Of a DNA stretch of 64,000 nt, positions 32,837 through 47,600 are shown piece by piece. This DNA is from Aphidius gifuensis (lineage: Eukaryota > Arthropoda > Insecta > Hymenoptera > Braconidae): assembly GCF_014905175.1 (NCBI RefSeq), contig NC_057789.1, positions 62,001 through 126,000 on the forward strand, given 5' to 3'. Within the stretch, counting starts at the first letter, position 1. Each line of letters opens with the position of its first letter. Both the position numbers and the translations under genes were made by a program. The notes beneath the pieces were generated by a model, which searched no databases, was not told the DNA's origin, and worked only from the letters and a program-made list of their open reading frames with translations.

Positions 32837-35388
32837 ATTGAAATATATAAAATATAATTCAATTTCCATCAATCTCCATTGCGCCTACCTACTATTATAA
32901 TAAATATATAATTAATTAATTAATTAATAAAAACAAAAAACACAATTACATGAAAATTTTCAAATAAAAATTTGAGACAATGGAATGAAATAATAAAAAA
33001 AAAAAAATATAAATAAATAAATAAACAAATACACTGTGAAACACATGCAAGATTAAAGCCAATGACATAAAATAAAACACAAAGTGAAATTATTTAGTGA
33101 AATTAGGCTTTTTTTTTTTTTATTTTTTTTTTTTGCGCTGTGTGTTGACTGTCAAAAAAAAAAAAAAAAAACTAAATAAATGATAAAATAAATAATTAAA
33201 CAAAAAAGCATACATAGTTTTGATGTACTTTTGCGCGACATTAATAGTCACGTGTGTTGATTGAATTTGTATTTGCAATTTGCCCAAGATCTTACATCCC
33301 AATCAAATTATTATTATTATTATCTTTTTTTTTTTTTCTTTCAAAAAATATATAATTATTTAATTATCTCAAAGAATAATAAAAATCCAGTGCAGTATGT
33401 GTAGAATAATTAAGAATAATTATATATTTATCAAATTTATTAACGTCGTTATTGTCATTCTGACGAATTGAAAGAATAAAGCCTATGATAAAGAAAAAAA
33501 AATAAAAAGAAGAAGAAGAAGAAGACAACAAAAAATAATTAGTTAAATAAATAAATTAATGAATATCATCGTGGTAGGCAAATTTAGTACAATTTTGTAG
33601 GAATTCCTTTGAGACTACGAGACTCGTGTCGCTCTTATCATAATTATCATTATTATTTTATTATTACAATTATTATAATTATTATAATTACTATCATTAT
33701 TATTATTATTGAAATTAAATTAAATCATAATATGATGAAAAAAAAAATCTCACACTGCAAACAATTTTCATTTTCATTCTTTTCGTCATTATTAATTAAT
33801 AAAAAAAAAAAAATAAAACAAATCGAACAAATAACTTGGCATTTATTTATTCAAATCACTATTCATTACTACTACTACTTGCTATTTTTAAGAAGAAAAA
33901 AATTAATATTTTTATAATTAAATAATAGATATTAAAATATGCTACAAATTGCTGCTTAAAAAGACCAATGAATCATCATCATCATCATCATCAACAACAA
34001 CAAAATAAATGACAAATTTTATTTATTTTTAATATTTATTACGTTCAACAATTAAAGTTACAATATTTATTATTATTATTATTATTATTTATAAAATGGC
34101 CACATTTTTAGATTTTATATATTTTTTTGTTTCATCTTTCTCTAAATAACACATTTTCATTAATTTGAATATAAAAAAAAAAAACATTCAAGTCAAATAA
34201 AAATCACAGCTTTTGAAAGGACTCACACTCTAAATGACATGACAAACAGACACTCAAATAAACAGCAATTAATCAAGTGGCACTTGAAATATTTTTAAAT
34301 ATTAAAATATAATTATTTCATTATTTTTAAGATTTTCAAATCGTACACAAATGGACGTTTTTATTTTCAAGAAAATTAATTAATAATTATTCATTAAGGC
34401 AGCCACGTGCAGGCACCATCATCATCATCATCATCATCATCATCATTATAATGAAATAATTCTTTGTCTTTTTCATACACATTATTTTATCTTAATTCTA
34501 GTTTTATTATATTTTATAATTTTTTTACTTTCAATTATTTGTATTACATTTAATCGTCTGTTTATATAAAATAACAATAAGTAAGCAAGGCAATTTTTGT
34601 TAACATGTAAAATTTAATTATTATATTTATAAATGCTTGGGTATTTTGAATTGTATATGAATATTTTTAGTTGTATAATTAATTTAGTTAATTTTAATCT
34701 CAAAATAAGCATTTAATTATTATTATTTCTTGTCTTTTGCAATAATTATTGTAAATTAATTAAAACATGAAGGCCAACATACATATATTGTCAAATCGAT
34801 GCTGCTCTAGGCAACTTACTTGAATTATTATTATTAAGTTTATAGGCAATTTTAAAAAACATCAAAAAATATTCTATAATAATTGTTTAACATATATTTC
34901 TTTATGTTATTTTTCTATTTTTTCTTGAGATTCATTCATCGAAAAGTATTATTAACATAATAATAATAGTAATATTATTATTTTAGATTTTTTCTCAAGT
35001 TATTGCACAAAAATTACCTATTTATGTGACACACTTGTTATGATAAATGTTAAATGTTAAAATATAAAATATAAATTGTTATACAGCCACGTGATATAAC
35101 AGTCAATTCATACATTAAATAGTAATATAATAAAAATAAAAATAAAAATAAAAATACTACAAAATCTGAAGGATTTTGTTGTTGTTGTTAAATTAAATTG
35201 CTCAAAAATGACAAGTTGAAAAAAAAAAAAAAAAAACAACTTGCTGTTGAAAAAAAAATAAAAATAATTGTATCAAGTATGTAGCTGTTTTGTTGAATTT
35301 AATTTATAATTTTACGATGAGAACAAATCAGTCTCGTTTCCCATTTTTCATCAAGAAAAAAAAAAAAAAAAAAAAAAAAAAATCTCAT
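32837..35388. other. Intergenic between convergent DDX3 and Mad
   Basis: About 2.5 kb of 3' flanking DNA, extremely AT-rich, with poly-A/T tracts, GAA repeats (33509-33525), CAT repeats (33975-33992 and 34417-34446) and TTA repeats. It probably holds long 3' UTRs of both genes. A poly-A/T tract of about 27 nt lies at 35356-35382, right after the Mad stop. Nothing coding seen. Confidence 0.5.
34417..34446. repeat. (CAT)n microsatellite
   Basis: About ten CAT units in the non-coding stretch between the convergent DDX3 and Mad genes. Confidence 0.8.
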
Positions 35389-36904
35389 TTATGAAACAGA
35401 GCTTATGGCATTATGTGGTGATCCCATTTGAGTTAAAACTTTATCAAGCCATTGAAGTGGTCCATGTAAATGTGCTTCAATCCAACATGGTGTTGATGTA
35501 ACATCTTGACGATGATACTCTGCTCCCCATCCTTTGACAAATGACATTCTAAAAATAGAATAAATAACATTATATAAATAAATAACAGTGTTTGTTGTTG
35601 TTGTTGTTTAATAAAAATATAAATATATTATACCTTATTGTACACATTTTAGTTAGTTCATAGACAGCTTCAAATCCATGATTAACACTTTGTGATAAAA
35701 GCTGAGCAAATTCTTGATTATTAAATATTTTTAATGAACAACCAGGTGGTATTTTACAAACAGTACTTGGATGAAAACTATGTGAATGATTACAATTTCT
35801 TGATTGTACAAATATTGCTGAATCAGACATACATTCAGCATAAACTTCACCACCAACATAATACAAATGTACACCTTTACCAATATGTCGTCTTGTATTT
35901 TCAATTGTTGAATTACGATTGACATTTGACAATTGTCCAAGACAAAAACGATCATTATTACTTGGATTTGTAAAACCATCAACAGTTACTGAATGTGATT
36001 GACAATGAAATACTTCACCAACACGACAATTTAATTCATAGTATGCAATTGATGCCCAGTATGGTTGTTCTTGATAGCATACTTGTGATACATCATTTGG
36101 ATTATTGCTGATACTTGTATCCATTGCTGATTGATCTGATGATGGATTATTTGTTGTTGATGATGATGATGATGGTGGTGGTGGTGATTGTCCATCATCT
36201 GATGGTGAATATGCTGGTGGTGGTGTTTCTGGTAAACCATTTGATGAACCATATGGACTTTGTGGATTTAATGATGATAATGGACTTGGTGATGAACCAA
36301 TTGATGACATTGGTGATGTTGGACCATTTCTACTTGTTGTAAAACTACCATTCATTGTATATTTAACATTATCAGGCATATTTGGTTCTGGTACTTGTGC
36401 AAATGATAAAAATGAATGACCAGGTGGAAATTCAGATTGTCTTGGTACTAAAACTGGTGGTAATATTGGACTTTCAACACGTTTATAATGATAAGGATTA
36501 ATACATACTTCTTTGTGTTTTGCTGAAAATGGATATTGACAAAATTCTAAATGTTTTAATTCATGATGTGATTGTAAATCTGGCCATCTCCATACACGAC
36601 AATATATAACATGTGGTAAACCTTTTCTGTGTGATACCTGTAAACGTCCATCAAGACTACGTGGTATTGTGACACATTTACTTTGTGTACCTGGACAACT
36701 TAATGCACGTTCAAGTTCTTCAATAGCACCTTTACGTTTTTTTAATTTTTTAACCAATGAATCAACAGCTTTTTCAGCCCATTTTTCCTCCTCATCACCT
36801 TGTTTCCAACCAAGTAGTTTTTTAACTGCTGGACTTGTAAATGAAAATAAACTATTTAATGATGACATTGGTCCAGAACTTGATGAACCTTCTTCGTCAT
36901 CCAT
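35389..36904 (-). CDS. Mad: Receptor-regulated Smad of the BMP branch (Mad / Smad1-5)
   Basis: Mad is phosphorylated by BMP/Dpp type I receptors, joins the co-Smad and regulates transcription. Two exons (36904-35634 and 35548-35389) give 476 residues. The MH1 domain (about 20-143) contains the DNA-binding hairpin RSLDGRLQVSHRKGLPHV and the zinc ligands (C-x-C/H pattern ending CINPYHYKRVE). The linker has proline-directed SP sites (NGPTSP, SSPSPL, NPQSPYG) and a PPPAY motif (228-232) for Smurf-type WW domains. MH2 starts PYWASIAYYELN (about 281) and includes SIENTRRHIGKGV-like sequence and the L3 loop GWGAEYHRQDVTS, which defines the Smad1/5 branch. The end is SSVS, the receptor phosphorylation motif SSxS. 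The linker is expanded by poly-Ser and Asn/Pro repeats. It is divergent from CLPTM1. Confidence 0.97.
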
Positions 36905-38280
36905 TATTTTATATTTTTATATTTTATCAATCAATCAATCAATCAATATATTATCACAACTACAAATTACACTCGACAATCACAACAATACAAAAATGCT
37001 TGTTTTATGCTTGGCTACTTATTCTTGGCATCATAATCAACATAATCATCATCATTATCATCATTACCACCACTGCAATTAATACTTAAGAGTTAAGGAT
37101 GTAGCTCTAGCTATTGATGGCGTTTGTTTTACAGCGTTAGCGACTTAGCGTTGCGTTGCAACTTGCGTTACGTTACACGAATACACAATTATGGCGGAGA
37201 ACTGAGAAGTACAGCAGCCAAAAGAAAAAGACTGCAAAAAACTCGTTGATCTCTACCTTTTTTTTTTTTTTTTTTTCTTTAATTTGCCTTTTTCTCAATC
37301 CACACAAATACACACACACAAATAATCTCTCTCTCTTTCTCTTTTTGTCTCTCTTATTAGTTATTTGTATTATATCATGGAATATCCACATAAATAATAA
37401 ACACACACTTTACTCCAAAATTTTAGAAAATACTTTTTTAAATAATAAACATTTGATGATTGTTGTTATTTTTGTTTATGAAAATTTAAACTCTTTAAAA
37501 TCAATATTCACATCTAAACTTGTTGTTGTTGTTTTTTTAATTTATTCAACTATATCCCTTTAAACTTTTGCAATTTTATTTATGTCTTAATTAATCACTC
37601 AATATTAACATGTACTCTGTCTAAATTCTCATTATCAATTATCATGATGATCATCATTTTGTTTCAGGATAAATAATAATAATATATCAACTAAATATCA
37701 AGTAGATTATGCCCCGCCTCCTTGTGTATATAGTTTTTACTTTTTTTATGCGTCATACAGACGCCAAGTATTTAAAAAAAAAAAAATTTTACTCCGACGT
37801 CACAATGTTTATAGAGAGAGAGAGAGATGGAAATTTGCGAATGGCGCTCTGATCGTTTAAAATCCTTGACTGGGAAAACTACCTCCTGGTGAACGAGAAA
37901 AAATTTATCAGCAAGTGTTATTTATATGTATAGGATACACACACACACACACTCTACCAAGTGACAATTGAAATTTTTTTTTTTTTTTTTTTATATAAAA
38001 AACAGAAAGAGTGAGAGAGAAAGAAAGCGAGTTATGAAATAAATGACTTGCGCACGCAACACAAGGGTGGTACATTGCTCCAATGTTAAAAATTTAATTT
38101 TTTCGTTGACTTTTTGGTTTTCTAGTCATCAGCTGAAGGGAGAAAAATTTGTTTTCTTCTTTTTTACTCCAAAATAATAATAAATATTGTATACGTGGAC
38201 GTGTTGGGCGGCCATAATATTTTATTATTATTAAAATTATTAAAAATATTATAAATAAATAAATAAATAAATAATAAAAA
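36905..38280. promoter_or_regulatory. Divergent promoter region Mad / CLPTM1
   Basis: 1.4 kb between start codons. A GC-richer patch at about 37115-37215 holds repeated GCGTT units and ATGGCGG (YY1-like) and is a likely Mad promoter. A second patch at about 37770-37880 (actccgacgtcacaat with a CRE-like TGACGT complement; aatggcgctctgatcg) and a third at about 38200 (gggcggccataat) may serve CLPTM1. Poly-T at 37259-37275 and 37975-37991; (CA)n at about 37938-37950. Start sites are not resolved. Confidence 0.45.
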
Positions 38281-40403
38281 ATGGCTGATGGTGATGGTAA
38301 TGATTGTGTTAAAATAGAAAATGTCACGAGGGACATGATCAATCAACAGGAGAATAATAGTGATTTGGCAATTATTCATGATGGTGATAATAATCAGGTA
38401 GTTATCAATTAATAGTTATACATATTACCTACTCATTTTGAAATATGTATTAAAAATAATAATGATATATATATTTTTAGATAAATAATGATGCTGGTGC
38501 TGGCCAAGTTGCTGAAAATCCAGATAATAATGATGGTGATGTTGATGCTGCAACTGCAGCTGCTCTTGCTGCTGATGAACAACGACAAAAATATCAACCC
38601 AGTAAATGGGAATCATTTTTTGCTGTTACAAAATCATTGATAATAAGATCATTGATAATATATTTTATAACATCATTTTTTAGAAGACCAACACCAGATC
38701 CAAATAACACTGGTGTTGGTGGCAGTGGTGTACAAGGTAAATTACCAGCATCAAATATATTTGATAATGGTACATTATTTGATTTATATATTTATTTATC
38801 GGAATTGGAAAATTTTAATAATTACAATGATAATAATGCATTAATATGGCATGAAAAAAATATAATATATGGTGATTGGTATAGTGGTGATAATAATGAT
38901 GGTACACGTGAATTTATTCATACATTTACACCAAGTAAACAATTAAAAAATAATGGTTCAATATTTATACATGTTTATGCTGTTAAAAGTGGTACAAAAT
39001 TATTAAATAATAATAATAATAATTTAAATCAAGTATCATATAGTAAAAAAATGTTAAATAAATATAAAAAAATTAAATATCAACAAAAACATAATTTATT
39101 GACTGGTGAAACAACAGCAAGCGAAGAAGAAATAAAAAAAGCTCAAATAATGAAACAAGAAATAGTATCACATTGGCATCCAAATATAACAATAAATATG
39201 GTTACTGATTGGACAAATTGGATACATGGACAAGTTGCACCACCACTTGATGAATATATTGAATTTACAAATGGTGGTAATTCATATAAACCTGTATTAT
39301 TTTTTAATGATTTTTGGAATATGAATCGTGATTATCAGCCATTAAATGACACAATAAAACAACTTGAAATACGTATAACATATCAACCATTGTCATTATT
39401 TAAATGGCAACTTTATTCAGCTCAATCAATGAGAAATAAATGGACATCATCATTAATGGGTGATGTTGCTGGTGATGAAGATGACAGTGATCAAGATACT
39501 CTTAAAGAAACAATACTTGAAACAAATATATATTTATTGGGTGCAACAATATTTATATCAGTATTACACAGTATATTTGAATTTTTGGCATTTAAAAATG
39601 ACATACAATTTTGGAATAACAGAAAGTCACTTGAAGGTTTATCAGTTAGATCAGTATTTTTTAATGTATTTCAATCGTTAATTGTACTGTTGTATGTGCT
39701 GGATAATGAATCAAATACAATGATACGTATTAGTTGTGGAATTGGTTTGTGTATTGAAATATGGAAAATAAATAAAGTTGTTGATATTGGTATTGATCGT
39801 GTTGGCAGCAAAATACTTGGTATTATACCACGTATAACATTGACAAATAAAAGTTCATACACAGAATCATCAACAAAACAATATGATAAACTTGCATTTA
39901 GATATTTGTCATGGGCATTGTATCCATTACTTGGTGGTTATGCATTATATTCATTAATGTATTTGGAACACAAGGGATGGTATTCATGGGTATTAAATAT
40001 GCTTTATGGATTTTTATTGACATTTGGATTTATCATGATGACACCACAGCTATTTATTAATTATAAATTAAAAAGTGTTGCACATTTACCATGGCGTATG
40101 ATGTCATATAAATTTTTAAATACATTTATTGATGATATATTTGCATTTGTTATTAAAATGCCAACATTATATAGACTTGGTTGTTTCCGTGATGATATTG
40201 TATTTTTTATATTTTTATATCAAAGATGGATATATAAAATTGATTTATCTCGAGTCAATGAATTTGGTTTTACTGGTGAAGCTGCTGATTCAATATCAGC
40301 TAATCCTCCATCTAATGATGATGATGATGATGATGATAATAATGCTGCTGTTGTTGCTATTACAACTAAAACTAAAGATAGTGCTAGTAAAAAAACTGAT
40401 TAA
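38281..40403 (+). CDS. CLPTM1: CLPTM1-family transmembrane protein
   Basis: CLPTM1 proteins are ER/Golgi multi-pass membrane proteins; the human protein restrains GABA-A receptor trafficking (family knowledge). Two exons (38281-38397 and 38481-40403) give 679 residues, close to human 669. A single N-terminal membrane segment (about 90-110, IIRSLIIYFITSFF) is followed by a large lumenal domain with LPASNIFDNGTLFDLYIYLSE-like sequence and HWHPNITINMVTDW. Five or so hydrophobic helices follow in the C-terminal half (TNIYLLGATIFISVLHSIFEF; VFFNVFQSLIVLLYV; WALYPLLGGYALYSLMYLEH; WVLNMLYGFLLTFGFIMMTPQ). Conserved KLKSVAHLPWRMMSYKFLNT and DDIFAFVIKMPTLYR mark the family. The tail has an Asp run encoded by GAT repeats. 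No frame problems. Confidence 0.95.
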
Positions 40404-41620
40404 TTAATTTCATTATATAGCATAATAATAATAATAATAATAATAAATTCAATATGTGTGTGTGTTTATAAAATTATTCATCAACAGCCAATTGTTTGCA
40501 AATAAATTCATCATCTTTTTTTTTTAATAGTATCTAGAATAAATATTATTGTAAATGTTTAATTATATAGATTGTATAATTTTTATTATTATTATGTATT
40601 TTATTGCACACATATATTGTGTGTGTGTGTGTGATAATTGAAAAAAAAAATAAAAAAAATACCTGAATTTTCAGGACTTCCAATTAATAATTAATTTCTT
40701 ATTGTTTTTTCATTTATTTATTTATTTAATTAATTATTTATTCTACACAAGTATCATACATTAAATCAAATTATTACTATTATTATTATTACTATTTATT
40801 TTTATTTTTGTTAATGATGATAAAGGCACTTTTTTTCTTGCATTCAACATTTTCACAATCTTCATTTTAAATATATATATATTTTAATTATACAAATTTA
40901 TAAGTACAATATTTTTTTTTTTTTATATTAAAAAATAAAAGAAAAAAGTAGAATTAACTTTCAAAAGAATTATTTTTTATCTATCATGTGATTTAATCAA
41001 TGAATATTAAGTGTGTGAAAAATTTAATTAAATGCACTAAAACTTATGATTTTTTTATCATTAAAACAATTATAATAATTATTATTATTATTTGTTAGTT
41101 ATTTTGGCTCCTCTATATGTGGTTTAATTTCATAATCAATCATTTAATTTTAATTTATTTTATTTGTTTATTTATTTCTAAATTGTACAAGTAGTGTAAT
41201 TTTTTATTTGTTCAAAAGGCAAGAGACGCATTACAATGGTTTTGTACTAAAGAAATAATTCATTGATTTATCTACACTGTACATAGATGATTTTTTTTTT
41301 TTTTTTTTAAATTATTGCTATTACTTTTTTCCTTTTTTTTTTTTGAAAATTATATGAAATATTGAAAAAAAAGAAAATAAATCAAGTGGAAATTAAGTAA
41401 AACACAAACGAATTTGCGTCATTTTAAGTTTAAAAAAAGCCGCGTTACATAATGGCAGTATTGTCGGCAAATAACAAATACAATAATTGTGGCAATAATA
41501 TTAAATTACTATTACCAAATAATAAAATGCCATGTGCGTTAAAATTTACGAAAAAAAAAAAAAATAAAATAATAATAATAATAAGTAATTAGTTTAAGTT
41601 TTTTGAGTATATAATAATAA
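40404..41620. other. Intergenic between convergent CLPTM1 and MRP
   Basis: 3' flanks only. AT-rich, with (GT)n near 40613-40632, TAA repeats near 40425 and poly-T tracts near 40910 and 41290. No coding sequence seen. Confidence 0.5.
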
Positions 41621-44600
41621 TTATGCTACAAGCCCAGCATCTTTTGCCATGCTGTAGAAAGCACTAGTTGGATTTTGTAATAAATTATTTGGAGAATCAA
41701 ATTCTGTTACGTAACCTTTATCAAGAACAATGACTCTGAAAATAAAAAAAAATAAATAAATTGTTTAATTTAATAAATTGAATAATTAAATTGAAATATT
41801 ACCTGTTTGAATCAATAATTGTATTTAATCTGTGAGCAATTGTAAGTACAGTACAATCTTGAAATTCTTCTCTAATTGTTCGTTGAATAAGATCATCAGT
41901 TTCCAAATCAACAGCAGCTGTTGCCTCATCCAATATTAATATTTTAGTTTTTCTTAATAATGCACGTGCAAGACATACTAATTGTCGTTGTCCAACACTT
42001 AAATTATCACCACCCTCAGTTATTTCATGTTGTAATCCATTTTGTAATGATTTAACAAATAATTTAAGATGTGCATTTTCCAAAGCTTTCCATAAATCAT
42101 CATCACTGTGTAATGTAAATGGATCTAAATTCATTCTCAAACTACCAGAAAATAATACTGGATCTTGTGGTATTATTGTTAATCTTGATCTCAATGAATG
42201 TAATCCCAATTTTGATATATCAATATCATCAATTAATATTTTACCATCAGCAGCTTCAATAATTCTAAATAATGCAAGTGTCAATGATGATTTACCAGCA
42301 CCAGTTCTTCCAACAATACCAACTTTTTCACCACCATTTATTTTAAATGTAACACCTTTTAATACAAGCTCAAGGCCTTCTCTGTATCGTACTTTAAAAT
42401 TATCAAATACAACACAACCATTTTGTGGCCAATTTTTTTGTGGTGTTGTATTTTTAATTTCCCATGGTGCTTCTTGTGGTGTTTCACCATACTCTTTAAT
42501 TCTTTCAACAGCAACAATATTTGTTTCAACATCAGATGTCATACGTACAAGCCAATTTAATGTTTGTGTTATTTGTAATGCATAACTAACAGATAAACCA
42601 ACAAGACCTGGACTCATTGTATTACGACCAAGTACAGCAAATAAACCAGCAAAAAAAATTATTAAATTACCAATCATTTCTAATCTCACAGCCAGCCATC
42701 TATTGGCAATTATACTTGGATAAAAACAAACTTGATTAAAATCAACACGATTTTCTGATTCTTTAATAAATCTTTGTTGTTCACCATATGCTCTTATTGT
42801 TTGTGCACCAGTTACTGATTCACTAAAATGTGAATATATTGGTGATCTTGATACTGATTCAAGACGTTTTAATTGTCTTGATGTTGCAACATAAAAACGT
42901 TGAATAAAATAATAAATAATACCAATTGGTAATATTAACAATGAAAATGCCGGTGTACTGTAACTTATTACAACGAGTGTTGCAATTACCTGAAATATCA
43001 TTAATTATTATTATTAAAAATATAATCATAACTAGCACCAACCACCAATCATCAACCACCACCACCACCACATATATATGTTTAATAATTCATGCAAAAA
43101 AAAAATAAAGCCTGGTGTAAAATGCCTAAGTATATAATAATTTCATTACTTTTTTTTTTTTTTTTTTTTCCCCAAAAAATAATAATTAATTTACAAGAGA
43201 TTTACTTGGCTTGTTGATTTTTATATAAAAAAAAAAATAAAAAAAATCTCACCAACTTGACGGACACAATAAAAATAAATTAAAATTAAAATTTAGTATT
43301 ATAATATAAAGCTAAAAGCTAAAAGAGAAATTAAATAATAATAAATTTAAAAAATAATAAAAATAATAAACGGACAAAATAAAATATATATCTAGTAGAT
43401 GAGACGCATTGCAATACTGTTGTTTCTTGTGGGGAGGGATGTATTTTTTTTTTTTTTTGTTTGTTTGAAATAAATAAATTACCTCAAAAAAACAATAGAT
43501 GCTATCTGATATTTGTTGGGGAAGTGATGTATCCAAGACGTCGACATCTTTAGCAAATCTTGATATAATTCGACCAGTGGGTGTTGTATCAAAGAAGTTC
43601 AATGATGCACGCATTATTCCGCGTAACATTATTAGATGCATTTGACGTGCAGCCAACCAACAACCCAGCTGTGGTGCCAAGTCGCAGAAAAAACTCGACA
43701 CCGCTACAACATCAGAGATTCAGATACATGCCGTAAATACTTGTGATTTATATCTATCTAAATAACTAAACCGGTGGTTTTTTTCTTTTAAAATCTTGTC
43801 CTCGTATTTTGATATTGTATTATTGTTGTTGGTGTTGTTGATGTTGATGTTTTTTATTATTAATTTATTTAGCTAGACGAGAGGGTGAAGTTTGCTGTGG
43901 CATGCATATATTAGTATAATGCAACTTAATAATAAATTAAACCTAATTTTATCAAGTTATAATATTTAAGTATAAATTAATTTTAAGAGAAATTGTATCC
44001 GTCAAGCTTCAGTGATATTATAAAATAATATATTTACAAAAATTGTACTAGTAAAATTATTTAAAACATGCATATAATAATAATAATAATAACAATAATA
44101 ATACTAATCATCATCATCATCATTATTATCATATAAATAATAAATTTGTTTTTTTTTTTTTTTTTTTTGTGTATTGTGTAGCTTACTCTGAATAGGTTTG
44201 AAAGCCATTGTGATATTGTGTTATTTAATCTAGTGTCCATTGTGTCTGTGTCAGCACTAAATACACCCAATATTCTACCAATTGGTATTGTATCAAAAAA
44301 TGACATTTTACTGTGTATTATTTTATTTAAAAAAAGCCGGGTCATAATGTTTGATGCTCTCAATGTACCAATGTATATACAAAGTTGTGGTATATATGCA
44401 AAAATAACTGAAACAATAATATAACTCTTTTTTTTTTTTAAAAGAACAAATAATAAATAATTAACTTTGATTATAAATTATTTGGGAAAAATAAAAGTAA
44501 TAAAATGACTGTGTAATTAAAAAAATAATAATGATGATAATAAAAAATAATAAATATACAAAGCACAACTAAATAATAATAATAATAATAATAATAAATA

Positions 44601-47600
44601 TGATGATAATGAGTTTTTCCTACCGAGAAAAAACAATTAGACCACATTCGTAAGACCATTGGCAGCGTATTGTCAACAACGTCAGTGTCTTTACCAAAGC
44701 GATTCAATATACGACCACTTGGTGTTGTATCAAAAAATGATGCGGGAATTCTTAGTACATGTATCAAAAGTTCCTCGAATATGCCCACTGAAGCTCTAAT
44801 TGCTCCCAGTGCCAAAATTATTGATATTATAAATGCAGTTAAACCTAGAAATAAACATTTATTAAACAAATCATTACTACATAGCATTTCTCTCTTTCTC
44901 TCTCTCTCGATTAATAGGAAAATATATTTTCATTTTTTTCTGTGGAGTTATTAAAATATTTAGAATAAGTGTGCAATATATTATTATATAGAAAAAAATT
45001 TAAAAAAAAAAACAACAACATGCTTATTATGAAATTAAATTATAATATATAATAATTTTTTAGAAAAAGCAAATGTTTTTTTTTTTTTTTAAATAATAAA
45101 TAAAAATAAAAATAAAACATGCAATACTACGATAGATTGTCATTTTTTGATTTTAATAAAATACTTTAAAGCATTCTACTATTATTTTTTTCTTTTTTTC
45201 TAAACACAGCAAACCACACTCGCTGTTCTAGCAAATATTTTATTGTTGTTGTTGTTGGTGTCGTTGGTGTTATTGTTGAAATAATTAAGACAATTATTAT
45301 CAACTGTTGAGATTATGAATTGTTTTTTTTTTTGTTATTATTATTACTATTATTATTATTATCATCATTATTGTAAGAGGGGTTTATTATTCTTATATTG
45401 TTGTGAAAAAAAAAAAAGAGTAAAACTTACCTTGACCGAGTCCAAGAAGACCATAAACTGAAACATACATGTCTCGTTTTCCTGCATCAACTGTACCATT
45501 TATATCAACAATATCCTTATCATCTGACCATTTAGTCATCCAAATATTAGCACCAATACTGAATCCTTGAAAAACTGCATTCATTGCAATTGTACAAATT
45601 GATAAAAACCAACCAATTGATTTTAAATAATGTGTATAAACTTTTAATTTTACCTTAAAAAAACAAAAAATTAAATGAAAAATTAAATCACAAATTATAT
45701 TTATAATAATGAATAATAATACTTACACTTCCAGTTTCTGTTTTTTCAACGTCAATTAAATTACGACCAATATTTGTTGTATTATTATTATCTTTAATAC
45801 TTCCAGATCGTAAAAGACCTGTTGATTGATGACTATCGGTTGATGCTTGTCTGTGATTTTATAAAAAAAAAAATTTAATTAAAAATCAAATAAATAAATA
45901 AATTTAATTAAAAATCAAATAAATAATAAACCTTTTTAATGATCCAGTAATTGATTTTTGATCACCAACTGATCCTGATTCACTTTTACTAACAGATATT
46001 CTTGACAATGCTCTTGTTAATTTTTGTTGTAATTCTTCACTTCCAATTGTTGATTCTAAATGTTGTTTTATTTCATCTAAATCAGTTTCACCACTGTCCT
46101 CTGTTTGTACTATTATAATAGTAAAAATTAAAATTAATCATAATTGAATAAAAAAAAAAAATAAAATAAATTAATGTTAATTTAATAATAATACTATTAA
46201 AACTTACAATTTCCAACTTGATTTTTATACAATAATAAAATATAAATATGATATGAATATATATGTGTGGTATAAAAGCTATTAAACTATTAAAACATTT
46301 ACCTTCAGTTAAATGATGAATTAAAAAATCAGCAAATGCACCACGTTTTTCTAATAATTGTTTATATGTACCAGTTTCAGTAATTTGTCCATCTTTAAGT
46401 ACAACAATATTATCAACATCAGGCAAATATGTTATTCCATGTGTTACAAATAATCTTGTTTTTTTTTTTAATAAACCATTTGGACCAATGACACTTTCAA
46501 ATATATGTTTACCAACATGTGAATCAACAGCAGACAATGGATCATCCAAAAAATAAATATCACTATCATTGTAAACAGCACGTGCCAATGATACACGTTG
46601 TTTTTGTCCACCAGATAAATTGATACCTTTTTCACCAATTTCCGTTTGATCACCAGCTGGTAACATTTTTAAATCAAGACCAAGTGCACATGATTCAACA
46701 ACTTTTGAATATAATTGTTTATCCAATTGTTTACCAAATAATATATTATCTTGCATTGTTGCATTTTGTATCCATGCTTGTTGTGATACATATGCTATTG
46801 AACCATATGTATTAACACGTCCATTTAATTTATCCATTTCACCTAAAAATGCTGATATCAATGAACTTTTACCAGAACCAACAGTACCAACAATAGCAAC
46901 TAATTGTCCATTTTTAATACTCAAATTAATATTACGTAAAGTTGGAGTTGATAAAGTATTATTATCATCATTATCATCATTTGTTTGTGATTCCCATAAA
47001 AATGTACCATTTTCAATGATTAATGGATTTATAATATTTTTATCATGTTGCACATTTGTTGGATCAAGTTCTTCATTATTCATAAATACATTAATACGTT
47101 TAACAGATACAGCAGCTTGTACAACATTTGTTATCATCATTGGTAACATTGACAATGGAAATCTCAATATATTAAATAAACTTAATGATACAAATGTTTT
47201 TTGACTATCAAGTACATGTGTTTCATCAACATAAACATATGTTGCAAATGATACAAGTGATACTAAAAATGGTGCACATGACCATATAAAACTAGTACCA
47301 GCATTTAAATATGCTGCTTCTTTAAGTACTTTAATTTCTTTATTTCTAATATTTAATATTTGTTGTTCAAATGATGGTTCCCATGCATATAATTTAAGTA
47401 CTTTAATACCATTTAATACTTCATTCATTAATTTAACACGTTCATCTTTATTTTTCATTTGTTTCATTTGTAATGATTTTGATTTTGATGCAATAAATGC
47501 ATTAACTGGTATTAATATAATCATAACAGCTAAACCAGCAAGTACTGATGGACCAAGTATATCCCATAAAAAATATAATGCCAATGCAATTTGTAATGGT

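Noticed and set aside
43483..44407. MRP variants 2 and 3 as decayed exon duplicates
   Set aside because: Both are exactly 221 nt, have intact splice sites and open frames, and keep the FFDTxPxGRI core; decay would have broken at least one of these.
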